A DNA stretch of 64,000 nucleotides, from NCBI GenBank assembly GCA_963678705.1, contig CAVMBN010000128.1, positions 33,150-97,149 of the forward strand. The letters are read 5' to 3'. The notes below the pieces were generated by a model. The model was not told the origin of the DNA. It did no database searches and saw only the letters and a program-made list of their open reading frames with translations. Below, in pieces: positions 48,701 through 63,800 of the stretch. Every line of letters begins with the position of its first letter. Positions within the stretch are counted from its first letter, which is position 1. The position numbers and the translations under genes were made by a program. The DNA is from Panorpa germanica. Lineage: Eukaryota; Arthropoda; Insecta; Mecoptera; Panorpidae.

Positions 48701-51700
48701 AAAAAACATTTTCAAGTTCAGGCCATTTCAGTCAACATAAAAAGACGCATTTAGACGTTAATCCTTTTTCATGTGACATTTGTAACAAAATGTTTTCCTG
48801 TTCAAGCTCTTTAAAGGAACATAAAAAGACGCATTTAGATGTTCATCCTTTTTCATGTGACATTTGTAACAAAATGTTTTCCTGTTCAAGCTCTTTAAAG
48901 GAACATAAAAAGACGCATTTAGATGTTCATCCTTTTTTATGTGACATTTGTGACAAAACGTTTTCATGTTCAAGGTCTTTAAAGGAACATAAAAACACGC
49001 ATCTAAACGTTAAGCCTTTTTCATGTGACATTTGTAAAAAAACATTTTCAAGTTCAGGCCATTTCAGTCAACATAAAAAGACGCATTTAGACGTTAATCC
49101 TTTTTCATGTGACATTTGTAACAAAATGTTTTCCTGTTCAAGCTCTTTAAAGGAACATAAAAAGACGCATTTAGATGTTCATCCTTTTTTATGTGACATT
49201 TGTGACAAAACGTTTTCATGTTCAAGGTCTTTAAAGGAACATAAAAACACGCATCTAAACGTTAAGCCTTTTTCATGTGACATTTGTAAAAAAACATTTT
49301 CAAGTTCAGGCCATTTCAGTCAACATAAAAAGACGCATTTAGACGTTAATCCTTTTTCATGTGACATTTGTAACAAAATGTTTTCCTGTTCAAGCTCTTT
49401 AAAGGAACATAAAAAGACGCATTTAGATGTTCATCCTTTTTTATGTGACATTTGTGACAAAACGTTTTCATGTTCAAGGTCTTTAAAGGAACATAAAAAC
49501 ACGCATCTAAACGTTAAGCCTTTTTCATGTGACATTTGTAAAAAAACATTTTCAAGTTCAGGCCATTTCAGTCAACATAAAAAGACGCATTTAGACGTTA
49601 ATCCTTTTTCATGTGACATTTGTAACAAAATGTTTTCCTGTTCAAGCTCTTTAAAGGAACATAAAAAGACGCATTTAGATGTTCATCCTTTTTTATGTGA
49701 CATTTGTGACAAAACGTTTTCATGTTCAAGGTCTTTAAAGGAACATAAAAACACGCATCTAAACGTTAAGCCTTTTTCATGTGACATTTGTAAAAAAACA
49801 TTTTCAAGTTCAGGCCATTTCAGTCAACATAAAAAGACGCATTTAGACGTTAATCCTTTTTCATGTGACATTTGTAACAAAATGTTTTCCTGTTCAAGCT
49901 CTTTAAAGGAACATAAAAAGACGCATTTAGATGTTCATCCTTTTTCATGTGACATTTGTAACAAAATGTTTTCCTGTTCAAGCTCTTTAAAGGAACATAA
50001 AAAGACGCATTTAGATGTTCATCCTTTTTTATGTGACATTTGTGACAAAACGTTTTCATGTTCAAGGTCTTTAAAGGAACATAAAAACACGCATCTAAAC
50101 GTTAAGCCTTTTTCATGTGACATTTGTAAAAAAACATTTTCAAGTTCAGGCCATTTCAGTCAACATAAAAAGACGCATTTAGACGTTAATCCTTTTTCAT
50201 GTGACATTTGTAACAAAATGTTTTCCTGTTCAAGCTCTTTAAAGGAACATAAAAAGACGCATTTAGATGTTCATCCTTTTTTATGTGACATTTGTGACAA
50301 AACGTTTTCATGTTCAAGGTCTTTAAAGGAACATAAAAACACGCATCTAAACGTTAAGCCTTTTTCATGTGACATTTGTAAAAAAACATTTTCAAGTTCA
50401 GGCCATTTCAGTCAACATAAAAAGACGCATTTAGACGTTAATCGTTTTTCATGTGACATTTGTAACAAAATGTTTTCCTGTTCAAGCTCTTTAAAGGAAC
50501 ATAAAAAGACGCATTTAGATGTTCATCCTTTTTCATGTGACATTTGTAACAAAATGTTTTCCTGTTCAAGCTCTTTAAAGGAACATAAAAAGACGCATTT
50601 AGATGTTCATCCTTTTTTATGTGACATTTGTGACAAAACGTTTTCATGTTCAAGGTCTTTAAAGGAACATAAAAACACGCATCTAAACGTTAAGCCTTTT
50701 TCATGTGACATTTGTAAAAAAACATTTTCAAGTTCAGGCCATTTCAGTCAACATAAAAAGACGCATTTAGACGTTAATCCTTTTTCATGTGACATTTGTA
50801 ACAAAATGTTTTCCTGTTCAAGCTCTTTAAAGGAACATAAAAAGACGCATTTAGATGTTCATCCTTTTTCATGTGACATTTGTAACAAAATGTTTTCCTG
50901 TTCAAGCTCTTTAAAGGAACATAAAAAGACGCATTTAGATGTTCATCCTTTTTTATGTGACATTTGTGACAAAACGTTTTCATGTTCAAGGTCTTTAAAG
51001 GAACATAAAAACACGCATCTAAACGTTAAGCCTTTTTCATGTGACATTTGTAAAAAAACATTTTCAAGTTCAGGCCATTTCAGTCAACATAAAAAGACGC
51101 ATTTAGACGTTAATCCTTTTTCATGTGACATTTGTAACAAAATGTTTTCCTGTTCAAGCTCTTTAAAGGAACATAAAAAGACGCATTTAGATGTTCATCC
51201 TTTTTCATGTGACATTTGTAACAAAATGTTTTCCTGTTCAAGCTCTTTAAAGGAACATAAAAAGACGCATTTAGATGTTCATCCTTTTTTATGTGACATT
51301 TGTGACAAAACGTTTTCATGTTCAAGGTCTTTAAAGGAACATAAAAACACGCATCTAAACGTTAAGCCTTTTTCATGTGACATTTGTAAAAAAACATTTT
51401 CAAGTTCAGGCCATTTCAGTCAACATAAAAAGACGCATTTAGACGTTAATCCTTTTTCATGTGACATTTGTAACAAAATGTTTTCCTGTTCAAGCTCTTT
51501 AAAGGAACATAAAAAGACGCATTTAGATGTTCATCCTTTTTTATGTGACATTTGTGACAAAACGTTTTCATGTTCAAGGTCTTTAAAGGAACATAAAAAC
51601 ACGCATCTAAACGTTAAGCCTTTTTCATGTGACATTTGTAAAAAAACATTTTCAAGTTCAGGCCATTTCAGTCAACATAAAAAGACGCATTTAGACGTTA

Positions 51701-53838
51701 ATCCTTTTTCATGTGACATTTGTAACAAAATGTTTTCCTGTTCAAGCTCTTTAAAGGAACATAAAAAGACGCATTTAGATGTTCATCCTTTTTCATGTGA
51801 CATTTGTAACAAAATGTTTTCCTGTTCAAGCTCTTTAAAGGAACATAAAAAGACGCATTTAGATGTTCATCCTTTTTTATGTGACATTTGTGACAAAACG
51901 TTTTCATGTTCAAGGTCTTTAAAGGAACATAAAAACACGCATCTAAACGTTAAGCCTTTTTCATGTGACATTTGTAAAAAAACATTTTCAAGTTCAGGCC
52001 ATTTCAGTCAACATAAAAAGACGCATTTAGACGTTAATCCTTTTTCATGTGACATTTGTAACAAAATGTTTTCCTGTTCAAGCTCTTTAAAGGAACATAA
52101 AAAGACGCATTTAGATGTTCATCCTTTTTTATGTGACATTTGTGACAAAACGTTTTCATGTTCAAGGTCTTTAAAGGAACATAAAAACACGCATCTAAAC
52201 GTTAAGCCTTTTTCATGTGACATTTGTAAAAAAACATTTTCAAGTTCAGGCCATTTCAGTCAACATAAAAAGACGCATTTAGACGTTAATCCTTTTTCAT
52301 GTGACATTTGTAACAAAATGTTTTCCTGTTCAAGCTCTTTAAAGGAACATAAAAAGACGCATTTAGATGTTCATCCTTTTTCATGTGACATTTGTAACAA
52401 AATGTTTTCCTGTTCAAGCTCTTTAAAGGAACATAAAAAGACGCATTTAGATGTTCATCCTTTTTTATGTGACATTTGTGACAAAACGTTTTCATGTTCA
52501 AGGTCTTTAAAGGAACATAAAAACACGCATCTAAACGTTAAGCCTTTTTCATGTGACATTTGTAAAAAAACATTTTCAAGTTCAGGCCATTTCAGTCAAC
52601 ATAAAAAGACGCATTTAGACGTTAATCCTTTTTCATGTGACATTTGTAACAAAATGTTTTCCTGTTCAAGCTCTTTAAAGGAACATAAAAAGACGCATTT
52701 AGATGTTCATCCTTTTTTATGTGACATTTGTGACAAAACGTTTTCATGTTCAAGGTCTTTAAAGGAACATAAAAACACGCATCTAAACGTTAAGCCTTTT
52801 TCATGTGACATTTGTAAAAAAACATTTTCAAGTTCAGGCCATTTCAGTCAACATAAAAAGACGCATTTAGACGTTAATCCTTTTTCATGTGACATTTGTA
52901 ACAAAATGTTTTCCTGTTCAAGCTCTTTAAAGGAACATAAAAAGACGCATTTAGATGTTCATCCTTTTTTATGTGACATTTGTGACAAAACGTTTTCATG
53001 TTCAAGGTCTTTAAAGGAACATAAAAACACGCATCTAAACGTTAAGCCTTTTTCATGTGACATTTGTAAAAAAACATTTTCAAGTTCAGGCCATTTCAGT
53101 CAACATAAAAAGACGCATTTAGACGTTAATCCTTTTTCATGTGACATTTGTAACAAAATGTTTTCCTGTTCAAGCTCTTTAAAGGAACATAAAAAGACGC
53201 ATTTAGATGTTCATCCTTTTTTATGTGACATTTGTGACAAAACGTTTTCATGTTCAAGGTCTTTAAAGGAACATAAAAACACGCATCTAAACGTTAAGCC
53301 TTTTTCATGTGACATTTGTAAAAAAACATTTTCAAGTTCAGGCCATTTCAGTCAACATAAAAAGACGCATTTAGACGTTAATCCTTTTTCATGTGACATT
53401 TGTAACAAAATGTTTTCCTGTTCAAGCTCTTTAAAGGAACATAAAAAGACGCATTTAGATGTTCATCCTTTTTTATGTGACATTTGTGACAAAACGTTTT
53501 CATGTTCAAGGTCTTTAAAGGAACATAAAAACACGCATCTAAACGTTAAGCCTTTTTCATGTGACATTTGTAAAAAAACATTTTCAAGTTCAGGCCATTT
53601 CAGTCAACATAAAAAGACGCATTTAGACGTTAATCCCTTTTTATGTGACATTTGTAACAAAACGTTTTTAAGTTCAAGGTCTTTAAAGGAACATAAAAAG
53701 ACGCATTTAGATGTTCATCCTTTTTTATGTGACATTTGTGACAAAACGTTTTCATGTTCAAGGTCTTTAAAGGAACATAAAAACACGCATCTAAACGTTA
53801 AGCCTTTTTATGTGACATTTGTAACAAAACGTTTTTAA
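36707..53838 (+). CDS. Giant C2H2 zinc-finger open frame (~202 fingers), 5' truncated
   Basis: The frame is open from 36631 in the palindrome edge to TAA 53836-53838. The first ATG, 36862, is only the M inside a type A finger. From there it encodes 5658 residues, all C-X2-C-X12-H-X3-H fingers with 5-residue linkers LDVHP, LNVKP or LDVNP instead of TGEKP. Using the F-X5-L-X2-H register, helix positions -1/2/3/6 are C/S/S/E (A), C/R/S/E (B), S/G/H/Q (C) and S/R/S/E (D). There is no other domain and no start exon. The frame ends because a C is lost near 53810. Cys, His, Phe and Leu core positions are kept in all four unit types, which suggests an ancestral coding finger gene. Translation today is unproven, since satellite-like homogenisation alone keeps an open unit open. 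Confidence 0.55.
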
Positions 53839-54897
53839 GTTCAAGGTCTTTAAAGGAACATAAAAAGACGCATTTAGATGTTCATCCTTTTTTATGTGAC
53901 ATTTGTGACAAAACGTTTTCATGTTCAAGGTCTTTAAAGGAACATAAAAACACGCATCTAAACGTTAAGCCTTTTTCATGTGACATTTGTAAAAAAACAT
54001 TTTCAAGTTCAGGCCATTTCAGTCAACATAAAAAGACGCATTTAGACGTTAATCCCTTTTTATGTGACATTTGTAACAAAACGTTTTTAAGTTCAAGGTC
54101 TTTAAAGGAACATAAAAAGACGCATTTAGATGTTCATCCTTTTTTATGTGACATTTGTGACAAAACGTTTTCATGTTCAAGGTCTTTAAAGGAACATAAA
54201 AACACGCATCTAAACGTTAAGCCTTTTTATGTGACATTTGTAACAAAACGTTTTTAAGTTCAAGGTCTTTAAAGGAACATAAAAAGACGCATTTAGATGT
54301 TCATCCTTTTTTATGTGACATTTGTGACAAAACGTTTTCATGTTCAAGGTCTTTAAAGGAACATAAAAACACGCATCTAAACGTTAAGCCTTTTTATGTG
54401 ACATTTGTAACAAAACGTTTTCATGTTCAAGGTCTTTAAAGGAACATAAAAACACGCATCTAAACGTTAAGCCTTTTTATGTGACATTTGTAACAAAACG
54501 TTTTTAAGTTCAAGGTCTTTAAAGGAACATAAAAAGACGCATTTAGATGTTCATCCTTTTTTATGTGACATTTGTGACAAAACGTTTTCATGTTCAAGGT
54601 CTTTAAAGGAACATAAAAGACGCATCTAAACGTTAAGCCTTTTTCATGTGACATTTGTAACAAAACGTTTTCATGTTCAAGGTCTTTAAAGGAACATAAA
54701 AACACGCATCTAAACGTTAAGCCTTTTTATGTGACATTTGTAACAAAACGTTTTTAAGTTCAAGGTCTTTAAAGGAACATAAAAAGACGCATTTAGATGT
54801 TCATCCTTTTTTATGTGACATTTGTGACAAAACGTTTTCATGTTCAAGGTCTTTAAAGGAACATAAAAACACGCATCTAAACGTTAAGCCTTTTTAT
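53810..54897 (+). pseudogene. Frameshifted zinc-finger units
   Basis: The same one-base loss (GCCTTTTTATGTG for GCCTTTTTCATGTG at a B-unit end) occurs at about 53810, 54230, 54396, 54480, 54730 and 54896. A separate one-base loss lies near 54617 (CATAAAAGACG). That makes seven single-base losses, which together account for the frame change between the upstream and downstream open blocks. No long frame survives here. Confidence 0.85.
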
Positions 54898-57800
54898 GTG
54901 ACATTTGTAACAAAACGTTTTTAAGTTCAAGGTCTTTAAAGGAACATAAAAAGACGCATTTAGATGTTCATCCTTTTTTATGTGACATTTGTGACAAAAC
55001 GTTTTCATGTTCAAGGTCTTTAAAGGAACATAAAAACACGCATCTAAACGTTAAGCCTTTTTCATGTGACATTTGTAAAAAAACATTTTCAAGTTCAGGC
55101 CATTTCAGTCAACATAAAAAGACGCATTTAGACGTTAATCCCTTTTTATGTGACATTTGTAACAAAACGTTTTTAAGTTCAAGGTCTTTAAAGGAACATA
55201 AAAAGACGCATTTAGATGTTCATCCTTTTTTATGTGACATTTGTGACAAAACGTTTTCATGTTCAAGGTCTTTAAAGGAACATAAAAACACGCATCTAAA
55301 CGTTAAGCCTTTTTCATGTGACATTTGTAAAAAAACATTTTCAAGTTCAGGCCATTTCAGTCAACATAAAAAGACGCATTTAGACGTTAATCCTTTTTCA
55401 TGTGACATTTGTAACAAAATGTTTTCCTGTTCAAGCTCTTTAAAGGAACATAAAAAGACGCATTTAGATGTTCATCCTTTTTTATGTGACATTTGTGACA
55501 AAACGTTTTCATGTTCAAGGTCTTTAAAGGAACATAAAAACACGCATCTAAACGTTAAGCCTTTTTCATGTGACATTTGTAAAAAAACATTTTCAAGTTC
55601 AGGCCATTTCAGTCAACATAAAAAGACGCATTTAGACGTTAATCCTTTTTCATGTGACATTTGTAACAAAATGTTTTCCTGTTCAAGCTCTTTAAAGGAA
55701 CATAAAAAGACGCATTTAGATGTTCATCCTTTTTTATGTGACATTTGTAACAAAATGTTTTCATGTTCAAGGTCTTTAAAGGAACATAAAAACACGCATC
55801 TAAACGTTAAGCCTTTTTCATGTGACATTTGTAAAAAAACATTTTCAAGTTCAGGCCATTTCAGTCAACATAAAAAGACGCATTTAGACGTTAATCCTTT
55901 TTCATGTGACATTTGTAACAAAATGTTTTCCTGTTCAAGCTCTTTAAAGGAACATAAAAAGACGCATTTAGATGTTCATCCTTTTTTATGTGACATTTGT
56001 GACAAAACGTTTTCATGTTCAAGGTCTTTAAAGGAACATAAAAACACGCATCTAAACGTTAAGCCTTTTTCATGTGACATTTGTAAAAAAACATTTTCAA
56101 GTTCAGGCCATTTCAGTCAACATAAAAAGACGCATTTAGACGTTAATCCTTTTTCATGTGACATTTGTAACAAAATGTTTTCCTGTTCAAGCTCTTTAAA
56201 GGAACATAAAAAGACGCATTTAGATGTTCATCCTTTTTTATGTGACATTTGTGACAAAACGTTTTCATGTTCAAGGTCTTTAAAGGAACATAAAAACACG
56301 CATCTAAACGTTAAGCCTTTTTCATGTGACATTTGTAAAAAAACATTTTCAAGTTCAGGCCATTTCAGTCAACATAAAAAGACGCATTTAGACGTTAATC
56401 CCTTTTTATGTGACATTTGTAACAAAACGTTTTTAAGTTCAAGGTCTTTAAAGGAACATAAAAAGACGCATTTAGATGTTCATCCTTTTTTATGTGACAT
56501 TTGTGACAAAACGTTTTCATGTTCAAGGTCTTTAAAGGAACATAAAAACACGCATTTAGATGTTCATCCTTTTTTATGTGACATTTGTAACAAAATGTTT
56601 TCCTGTTCAAGCTCTTTAAAGGAACATAAAAAGACGCATTTAGATGTTCATCCTTTTTTATGTGACATTTGTGACAAAACGTTTTCATGTTCAAGGTCTT
56701 TAAAGGAACATAAAAACACGCATCTAAACGTTAAGCCTTTTTCATGTGACATTTGTAAAAAAACATTTTCAAGTTCAGGCCATTTCAGTCAACATAAAAA
56801 GACGCATTTAGACGTTAATCCCTTTTTATGTGACATTTGTAACAAAACGTTTTTAAGTTCAAGGTCTTTAAAGGAACATAAAAAGACGCATTTAGATGTT
56901 CATCCTTTTTTATGTGACATTTGTGACAAAACGTTTTCATGTTCAAGGTCTTTAAAGGAACATAAAAACACGCATCTAAACGTTAAGCCTTTTTCATGTG
57001 ACATTTGTAAAAAAACATTTTCAAGTTCAGGCCATTTCAGTCAACATAAAAAGACGCATTTAGACGTTAATCCTTTTTTATGTGACATTTGTAACAAAAT
57101 GTTTTCCTGTTCAAGCTCTTTAAAGGAACATAAAAAGACGCATTTAGATGTTCATCCTTTTTTATGTGACATTTGTGACAAAACGTTTTCATGTTCAAGG
57201 TCTTTAAAGGAACATAAAAACACGCATCTAAACGTTAAGCCTTTTTCATGTGACATTTGTAAAAAAACATTTTCAAGTTCAGGCCATTTCAGTCAACATA
57301 AAAAGACGCATTTAGACGTTAATCCTTTTTTATGTGACATTTGTAACAAAATGTTTTCCTGTTCAAGCTCTTTAAAGGAACATAAAAAGACGCATTTAGA
57401 TGTTCATCCTTTTTTATGTGACATTTGTGACAAAACGTTTTCTTGTTCAAGGTCTTTAAAGGAACATAAAAACACGCATCTAAACGTTAAGCCTTTTTCA
57501 TGTGACATTTGTAAAAAAACATTTTCAAGTTCAGGCCATTTCAGTCAACATAAAAAGACGCATTTAGACGTTAATCCTTTTTTATGTGACATTTGTAACA
57601 AAATGTTTTCCTGTTCAAGCTCTTTAAAGGAACATAAAAAGACGCATTTAGATGTTCATCCTTTTTTATGTGACATTTGTGACAAAACGTTTTCATGTTC
57701 AAGGTCTTTAAAGGAACATAAAAACACGCATCTAAACGTTAAGCCTTTTTCATGTGACATTTGTAAAAAAACATTTTCAAGTTCAGGCCATTTCAGTCAA

Positions 57801-60800
57801 CATAAAAAGACGCATTTAGACGTTAATCCTTTTTCATGTGACATTTGTAACAAAATGTTTTCCTGTTCAAGCTCTTTAAAGGAACATAAAAAGACGCATT
57901 TAGATGTTCATCCTTTTTTATGTGACATTTGTGACAAAACGTTTTCATGTTCAAGGTCTTTAAAGGAACATAAAAACACGCATCTAAACGTTAAGCCTTT
58001 TTCATGTGACATTTGTAACAAAATGTTTTCCTGTTCAAGCTCTTTAAAGGAACATAAAAAGACGCATTTAGATGTTCATCCTTTTTTATGTGACATTTGT
58101 GACAAAACGTTTTCATGTTCAAGGTCTTTAAAGGAACATAAAAACACGCATCTAAACGTTAAGCCTTTTTCATGTGACATTTGTAACAAAATGTTTTCCT
58201 GTTCAAGCTCTTTAAAGGAACATAAAAAGACGCATTTAGATGTTCATCCTTTTTTATGTGACATTTGTGACAAAACGTTTTCATGTTCAAGGTCTTTAAA
58301 GGAACATAAAAACACGCATCTAAACGTTAAGCCTTTTTCATGTGACATTTGTAAAAAAACATTTTCAAGTTCAGGCCATTTCAGTCAACATAAAAAGACG
58401 CATTTAGACGTTAATCCTTTTTTATGTGACATTTGTAACAAAATGTTTTCCTGTTCAAGCTCTTTAAAGGAACATAAAAAGACGCATTTAGATGTTCATC
58501 CTTTTTTATGTGACATTTGTGACAAAACGTTTTCATGTTCAAGGTCTTTAAAGGAACATAAAAACACGCATCTAAACGTTAAGCCTTTTTCATGTGACAT
58601 TTGTAACAAAATGTTTTCCTGTTCAAGCTCTTTAAAGGAACATAAAAAGACGCATTTAGATGTTCATCCTTTTTTATGTGACATTTGTGACAAAACGTTT
58701 TCATGTTCAAGGTCTTTAAAGGAACATAAAAACACGCATCTAAACGTTAAGCCTTTTTCATGTGACATTTGTAAAAAAACATTTTCAAGTTCAGGCCATT
58801 TCAGTCAACATAAAAAGACGCATTTAGACGTTAATCCTTTTTCATGTGACATTTGTAACAAAATGTTTTCCTGTTCAAGCTCTTTAAAGGAACATAAAAA
58901 GACGCATTTAGATGTTCATCCTTTTTTATGTGACATTTGTGACAAAACGTTTTCATGTTCAAGGTCTTTAAAGGAACATAAAAACACGCATCTAAACGTT
59001 AAGCCTTTTTCATGTGACATTTGTAACAAAATGTTTTCCTGTTCAAGCTCTTTAAAGGAACATAAAAAGACGCATTTAGATGTTCATCCTTTTTTATGTG
59101 ACATTTGTGACAAAACGTTTTCATGTTCAAGGTCTTTAAAGGAACATAAAAACACGCATCTAAACGTTAAGCCTTTTTCATGTGACATTTGTAAAAAAAC
59201 ATTTTCAAGTTCAGGCCATTTCAGTCAACATAAAAAGACGCATTTAGACGTTAATCCTTTTTTATGTGACATTTGTAACAAAATGTTTTCCTGTTCAAGC
59301 TCTTTAAAGGAACATAAAAAGACGCATTTAGATGTTCATCCTTTTTTATGTGACATTTGTGACAAAACGTTTTCATGTTCAAGGTCTTTAAAGGAACATA
59401 AAAACACGCATCTAAACGTTAAGCCTTTTTCATGTGACATTTGTAAAAAAACATTTTCAAGTTCAGGCCATTTCAGTCAACATAAAAAGACGCATTTAGA
59501 CGTTAATCCTTTTTTATGTGACATTTGTAACAAAATGTTTTCCTGTTCAAGCTCTTTAAAGGAACATAAAAAGACGCATTTAGATGTTCATCCTTTTTTA
59601 TGTGACATTTGTGACAAAACGTTTTCATGTTCAAGGTCTTTAAAGGAACATAAAAACACGCATCTAAACGTTAAGCCTTTTTCATGTGACATTTGTAAAA
59701 AAACATTTTCAAGTTCAGGCCATTTCAGTCAACATAAAAAGACGCATTTAGACGTTAATCCTTTTTTATGTGACATTTGTAACAAAATGTTTTCCTGTTC
59801 AAGCTCTTTAAAGGAACATAAAAAGACGCATTTAGATGTTCATCCTTTTTTATGTGACATTTGTGACAAAACGTTTTCATGTTCAAGGTCTTTAAAGGAA
59901 CATAAAAACACGCATCTAAACGTTAAGCCTTTTTCATGTGACATTTGTAAAAAAACATTTTCAAGTTCAGGCCATTTCAGTCAACATAAAAAGACGCATT
60001 TAGACGTTAATCCTTTTTCATGTGACATTTGTAACAAAATGTTTTCCTGTTCAAGCTCTTTAAAGGAACATAAAAAGACGCATTTAGATGTTCATCCTTT
60101 TTTATGTGACATTTGTGACAAAACGTTTTCATGTTCAAGGTCTTTAAAGGAACATAAAAACACGCATCTAAACGTTAAGCCTTTTTCATGTGACATTTGT
60201 AACAAAATGTTTTCCTGTTCAAGCTCTTTAAAGGAACATAAAAAGACGCATTTAGATGTTCATCCTTTTTTATGTGACATTTGTGACAAAACGTTTTCAT
60301 GTTCAAGGTCTTTAAAGGAACATAAAAACACGCATCTAAACGTTAAGCCTTTTTCATGTGACATTTGTAACAAAATGTTTTCCTGTTCAAGCTCTTTAAA
60401 GGAACATAAAAAGACGCATTTAGATGTTCATCCTTTTTTATGTGACATTTGTGACAAAACGTTTTCATGTTCAAGGTCTTTAAAGGAACATAAAAACACG
60501 CATCTAAACGTTAAGCCTTTTTCATGTGACATTTGTAAAAAAACATTTTCAAGTTCAGGCCATTTCAGTCAACATAAAAAGACGCATTTAGACGTTAATC
60601 CTTTTTCATGTGACATTTGTAACAAAATGTTTTCCTGTTCAAGCTCTTTAAAGGAACATAAAAAGACGCATTTAGATGTTCATCCTTTTTTATGTGACAT
60701 TTGTGACAAAACGTTTTCATGTTCAAGGTCTTTAAAGGAACATAAAAACACGCATCTAAACGTTAAGCCTTTTTCATGTGACATTTGTAACAAAATGTTT

Positions 60801-63800
60801 TCCTGTTCAAGCTCTTTAAAGGAACATAAAAAGACGCATTTAGATGTTCATCCTTTTTTATGTGACATTTGTGACAAAACGTTTTCATGTTCAAGGTCTT
60901 TAAAGGAACATAAAAACACGCATCTAAACGTTAAGCCTTTTTCATGTGACATTTGTAACAAAATGTTTTCCTGTTCAAGCTCTTTAAAGGAACATAAAAA
61001 GACGCATTTAGATGTTCATCCTTTTTTATGTGACATTTGTGACAAAACGTTTTCATGTTCAAGGTCTTTAAAGGAACATAAAAACACGCATCTAAACGTT
61101 AAGCCTTTTTCATGTGACATTTGTAAAAAAACATTTTCAAGTTCAGGCCATTTCAGTCAACATAAAAAGACGCATTTAGACGTTAATCCTTTTTTATGTG
61201 ACATTTGTAACAAAATGTTTTCCTGTTCAAGCTCTTTAAAGAAACATAAAAAGACGCATTTAGATGTTCATCCTTTTTTATGTGACATTTGTGACAAAAC
61301 GTTTTTAAGTTCAAGGTCTTTAAAGGAACATAAAAAGACGCATTTAGATGTTCATCCTTTTTTATGTGACATTTGTGACAAAACGTTTTCATGTTCAAGG
61401 TCTTTAAAGGAACATAAAAACACGCATCTAAACGTTAAGCCTTTTTCATGTGACATTTGTAAAAAAACATTTTCAAGTTCAGGCCATTTCAGTCAACATA
61501 AAAAGACGCATTTAGACGTTAATCCTTTTTTATGTGACATTTGTAACAAAACGTTTTTAAGTTCAAGGTCTTTAAAGGAACATAAAAAGACGCATTTAGA
61601 TGTTCATCCTTTTTTATGTGACATTTGTGACAAAACGTTTTCATGTTCAAGGTCTTTAAAGGAACATAAAAACACGCATCTAAACGTTAAGCCTTTTTCA
61701 TGTGACATTTGTAAAAAAACATTTTCAAGTTCAGGCCATTTCAGTCAACATAAAAAGACGCATTTAGACGTTAATCCTTTTTTATGTGACATTTGTAACA
61801 AAATGTTTTCCTGTTCAAGCTCTTTAAAGGAACATAAAAAGACGCATTTAGATGTTCATCCTTTTTTATGTGACATTTGTGACAAAACGTTTTCATGTTC
61901 AAGGTCTTTAAAGGAACATAAAAACACGCATCTAAACGTTAAGCCTTTTTCATGTGACATTTGTAAAAAAACATTTTCAAGTTCAGGCCATTTCAGTCAA
62001 CATAAAAAGACGCATTTAGACGTTAATCCTTTTTTATGTGACATTTGTAACAAAATGTTTTCCTGTTCAAGCTCTTTAAAGGAACATAAAAAGACGCATT
62101 TAGATGTTCATCCTTTTTTATGTGACATTTGTGACAAAACGTTTTCATGTTCAAGGTCTTTAAAGGAACATAAAAACACGCATCTAAACGTTAAGCCTTT
62201 TTCATGTGACATTTGTAAAAAAACATTTTCAAGTTCAGGCCATTTCAGTCAACATAAAAAGACGCATTTAGACGTTAATCCTTTTTTATGTGACATTTGT
62301 AACAAAATGTTTTCCTGTTCAAGCTCTTTAAAGGAACATAAAAAGACGCATTTAGATGTTCATCCTTTTTTATGTGACATTTGTGACAAAACGTTTTCAT
62401 GTTCAAGGTCTTTAAAGGAACATAAAAACACGCATCTAAACGTTAAGCCTTTTTCATGTGACATTTGTAAAAAAACATTTTCAAGTTCAGGCCATTTCAG
62501 TCAACATAAAAAGACGCATTTAGACGTTAATCCTTTTTTATGTGACATTTGTAACAAAATGTTTTCCTGTTCAAGCTCTTTAAAGGAACATAAAAAGACG
62601 CATTTAGATGTTCATCCTTTTTTATGTGACATTTGTGACAAAACGTTTTCATGTTCAAGGTCTTTAAAGGAACATAAAAACACGCATCTAAACGTTAAGC
62701 CTTTTTCATGTGACATTTGTAAAAAAACATTTTCAAGTTCAGGCCATTTCAGTCAACATAAAAAGACGCATTTAGACGTTAATCCTTTTTTATGTGACAT
62801 TTGTAACAAAATGTTTTCCTGTTCAAGCTCTTTAAAGGAACATAAAAAGACGCATTTAGATGTTCATCCTTTTTTATGTGACATTTGTGACAAAACGTTT
62901 TCATGTTCAAGGTCTTTAAAGGAACATAAAAACACGCATCTAAACGTTAAGCCTTTTTCATGTGACATTTGTAAAAAAACATTTTCAAGTTCAGGCCATT
63001 TCAGTCAACATAAAAAGACGCATTTAGACGTTAATCCTTTTTTATGTGACATTTGTAACAAAATGTTTTCCTGTTCAAGCTCTTTAAAGGAACATAAAAA
63101 GACGCATTTAGATGTTCATCCTTTTTTATGTGACATTTGTGACAAAACGTTTTCATGTTCAAGGTCTTTAAAGGAACATAAAAACACGCATCTAAACGTT
63201 AAGCCTTTTTCATGTGACATTTGTAAAAAAACATTTTCAAGTTCAGGCCATTTCAGTCAACATAAAAAGACGCATTTAGACGTTAATCCTTTTTTATGTG
63301 ACATTTGTAACAAAATGTTTTCCTGTTCAAGCTCTTTAAAGGAACATAAAAAGACGCATTTAGATGTTCATCCTTTTTTATGTGACATTTGTGACAAAAC
63401 GTTTTCATGTTCAAGGTCTTTAAAGGAACATAAAAACACGCATCTAAACGTTAAGCCTTTTTCATGTGACATTTGTAAAAAAACATTTTCAAGTTCAGGC
63501 CATTTCAGTCAACATAAAAAGACGCATTTAGACGTTAATCCTTTTTTATGTGACATTTGTAACAAAATGTTTTCCTGTTCAAGCTCTTTAAAGGAACATA
63601 AAAAGACGCATTTAGATGTTCATCCTTTTTTATGTGACATTTGTGACAAAACGTTTTCATGTTCAAGGTCTTTAAAGGAACATAAAAACACGCATCTAAA
63701 CGTTAAGCCTTTTTCATGTGACATTTGTAAAAAAACATTTTCAAGTTCAGGCCATTTCAGTCAACATAAAAAGACGCATTTAGACGTTAATCCTTTTTTA

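Noticed and set aside
44390..61398. Repeated 71-99 codon minus-strand frames in the finger array (MNMKTFCHKCHIKKD type)
   Set aside because: They are antisense shadows of the 84-bp finger unit, recurring wherever the unit order A-A-B or similar occurs. They show no independent features.
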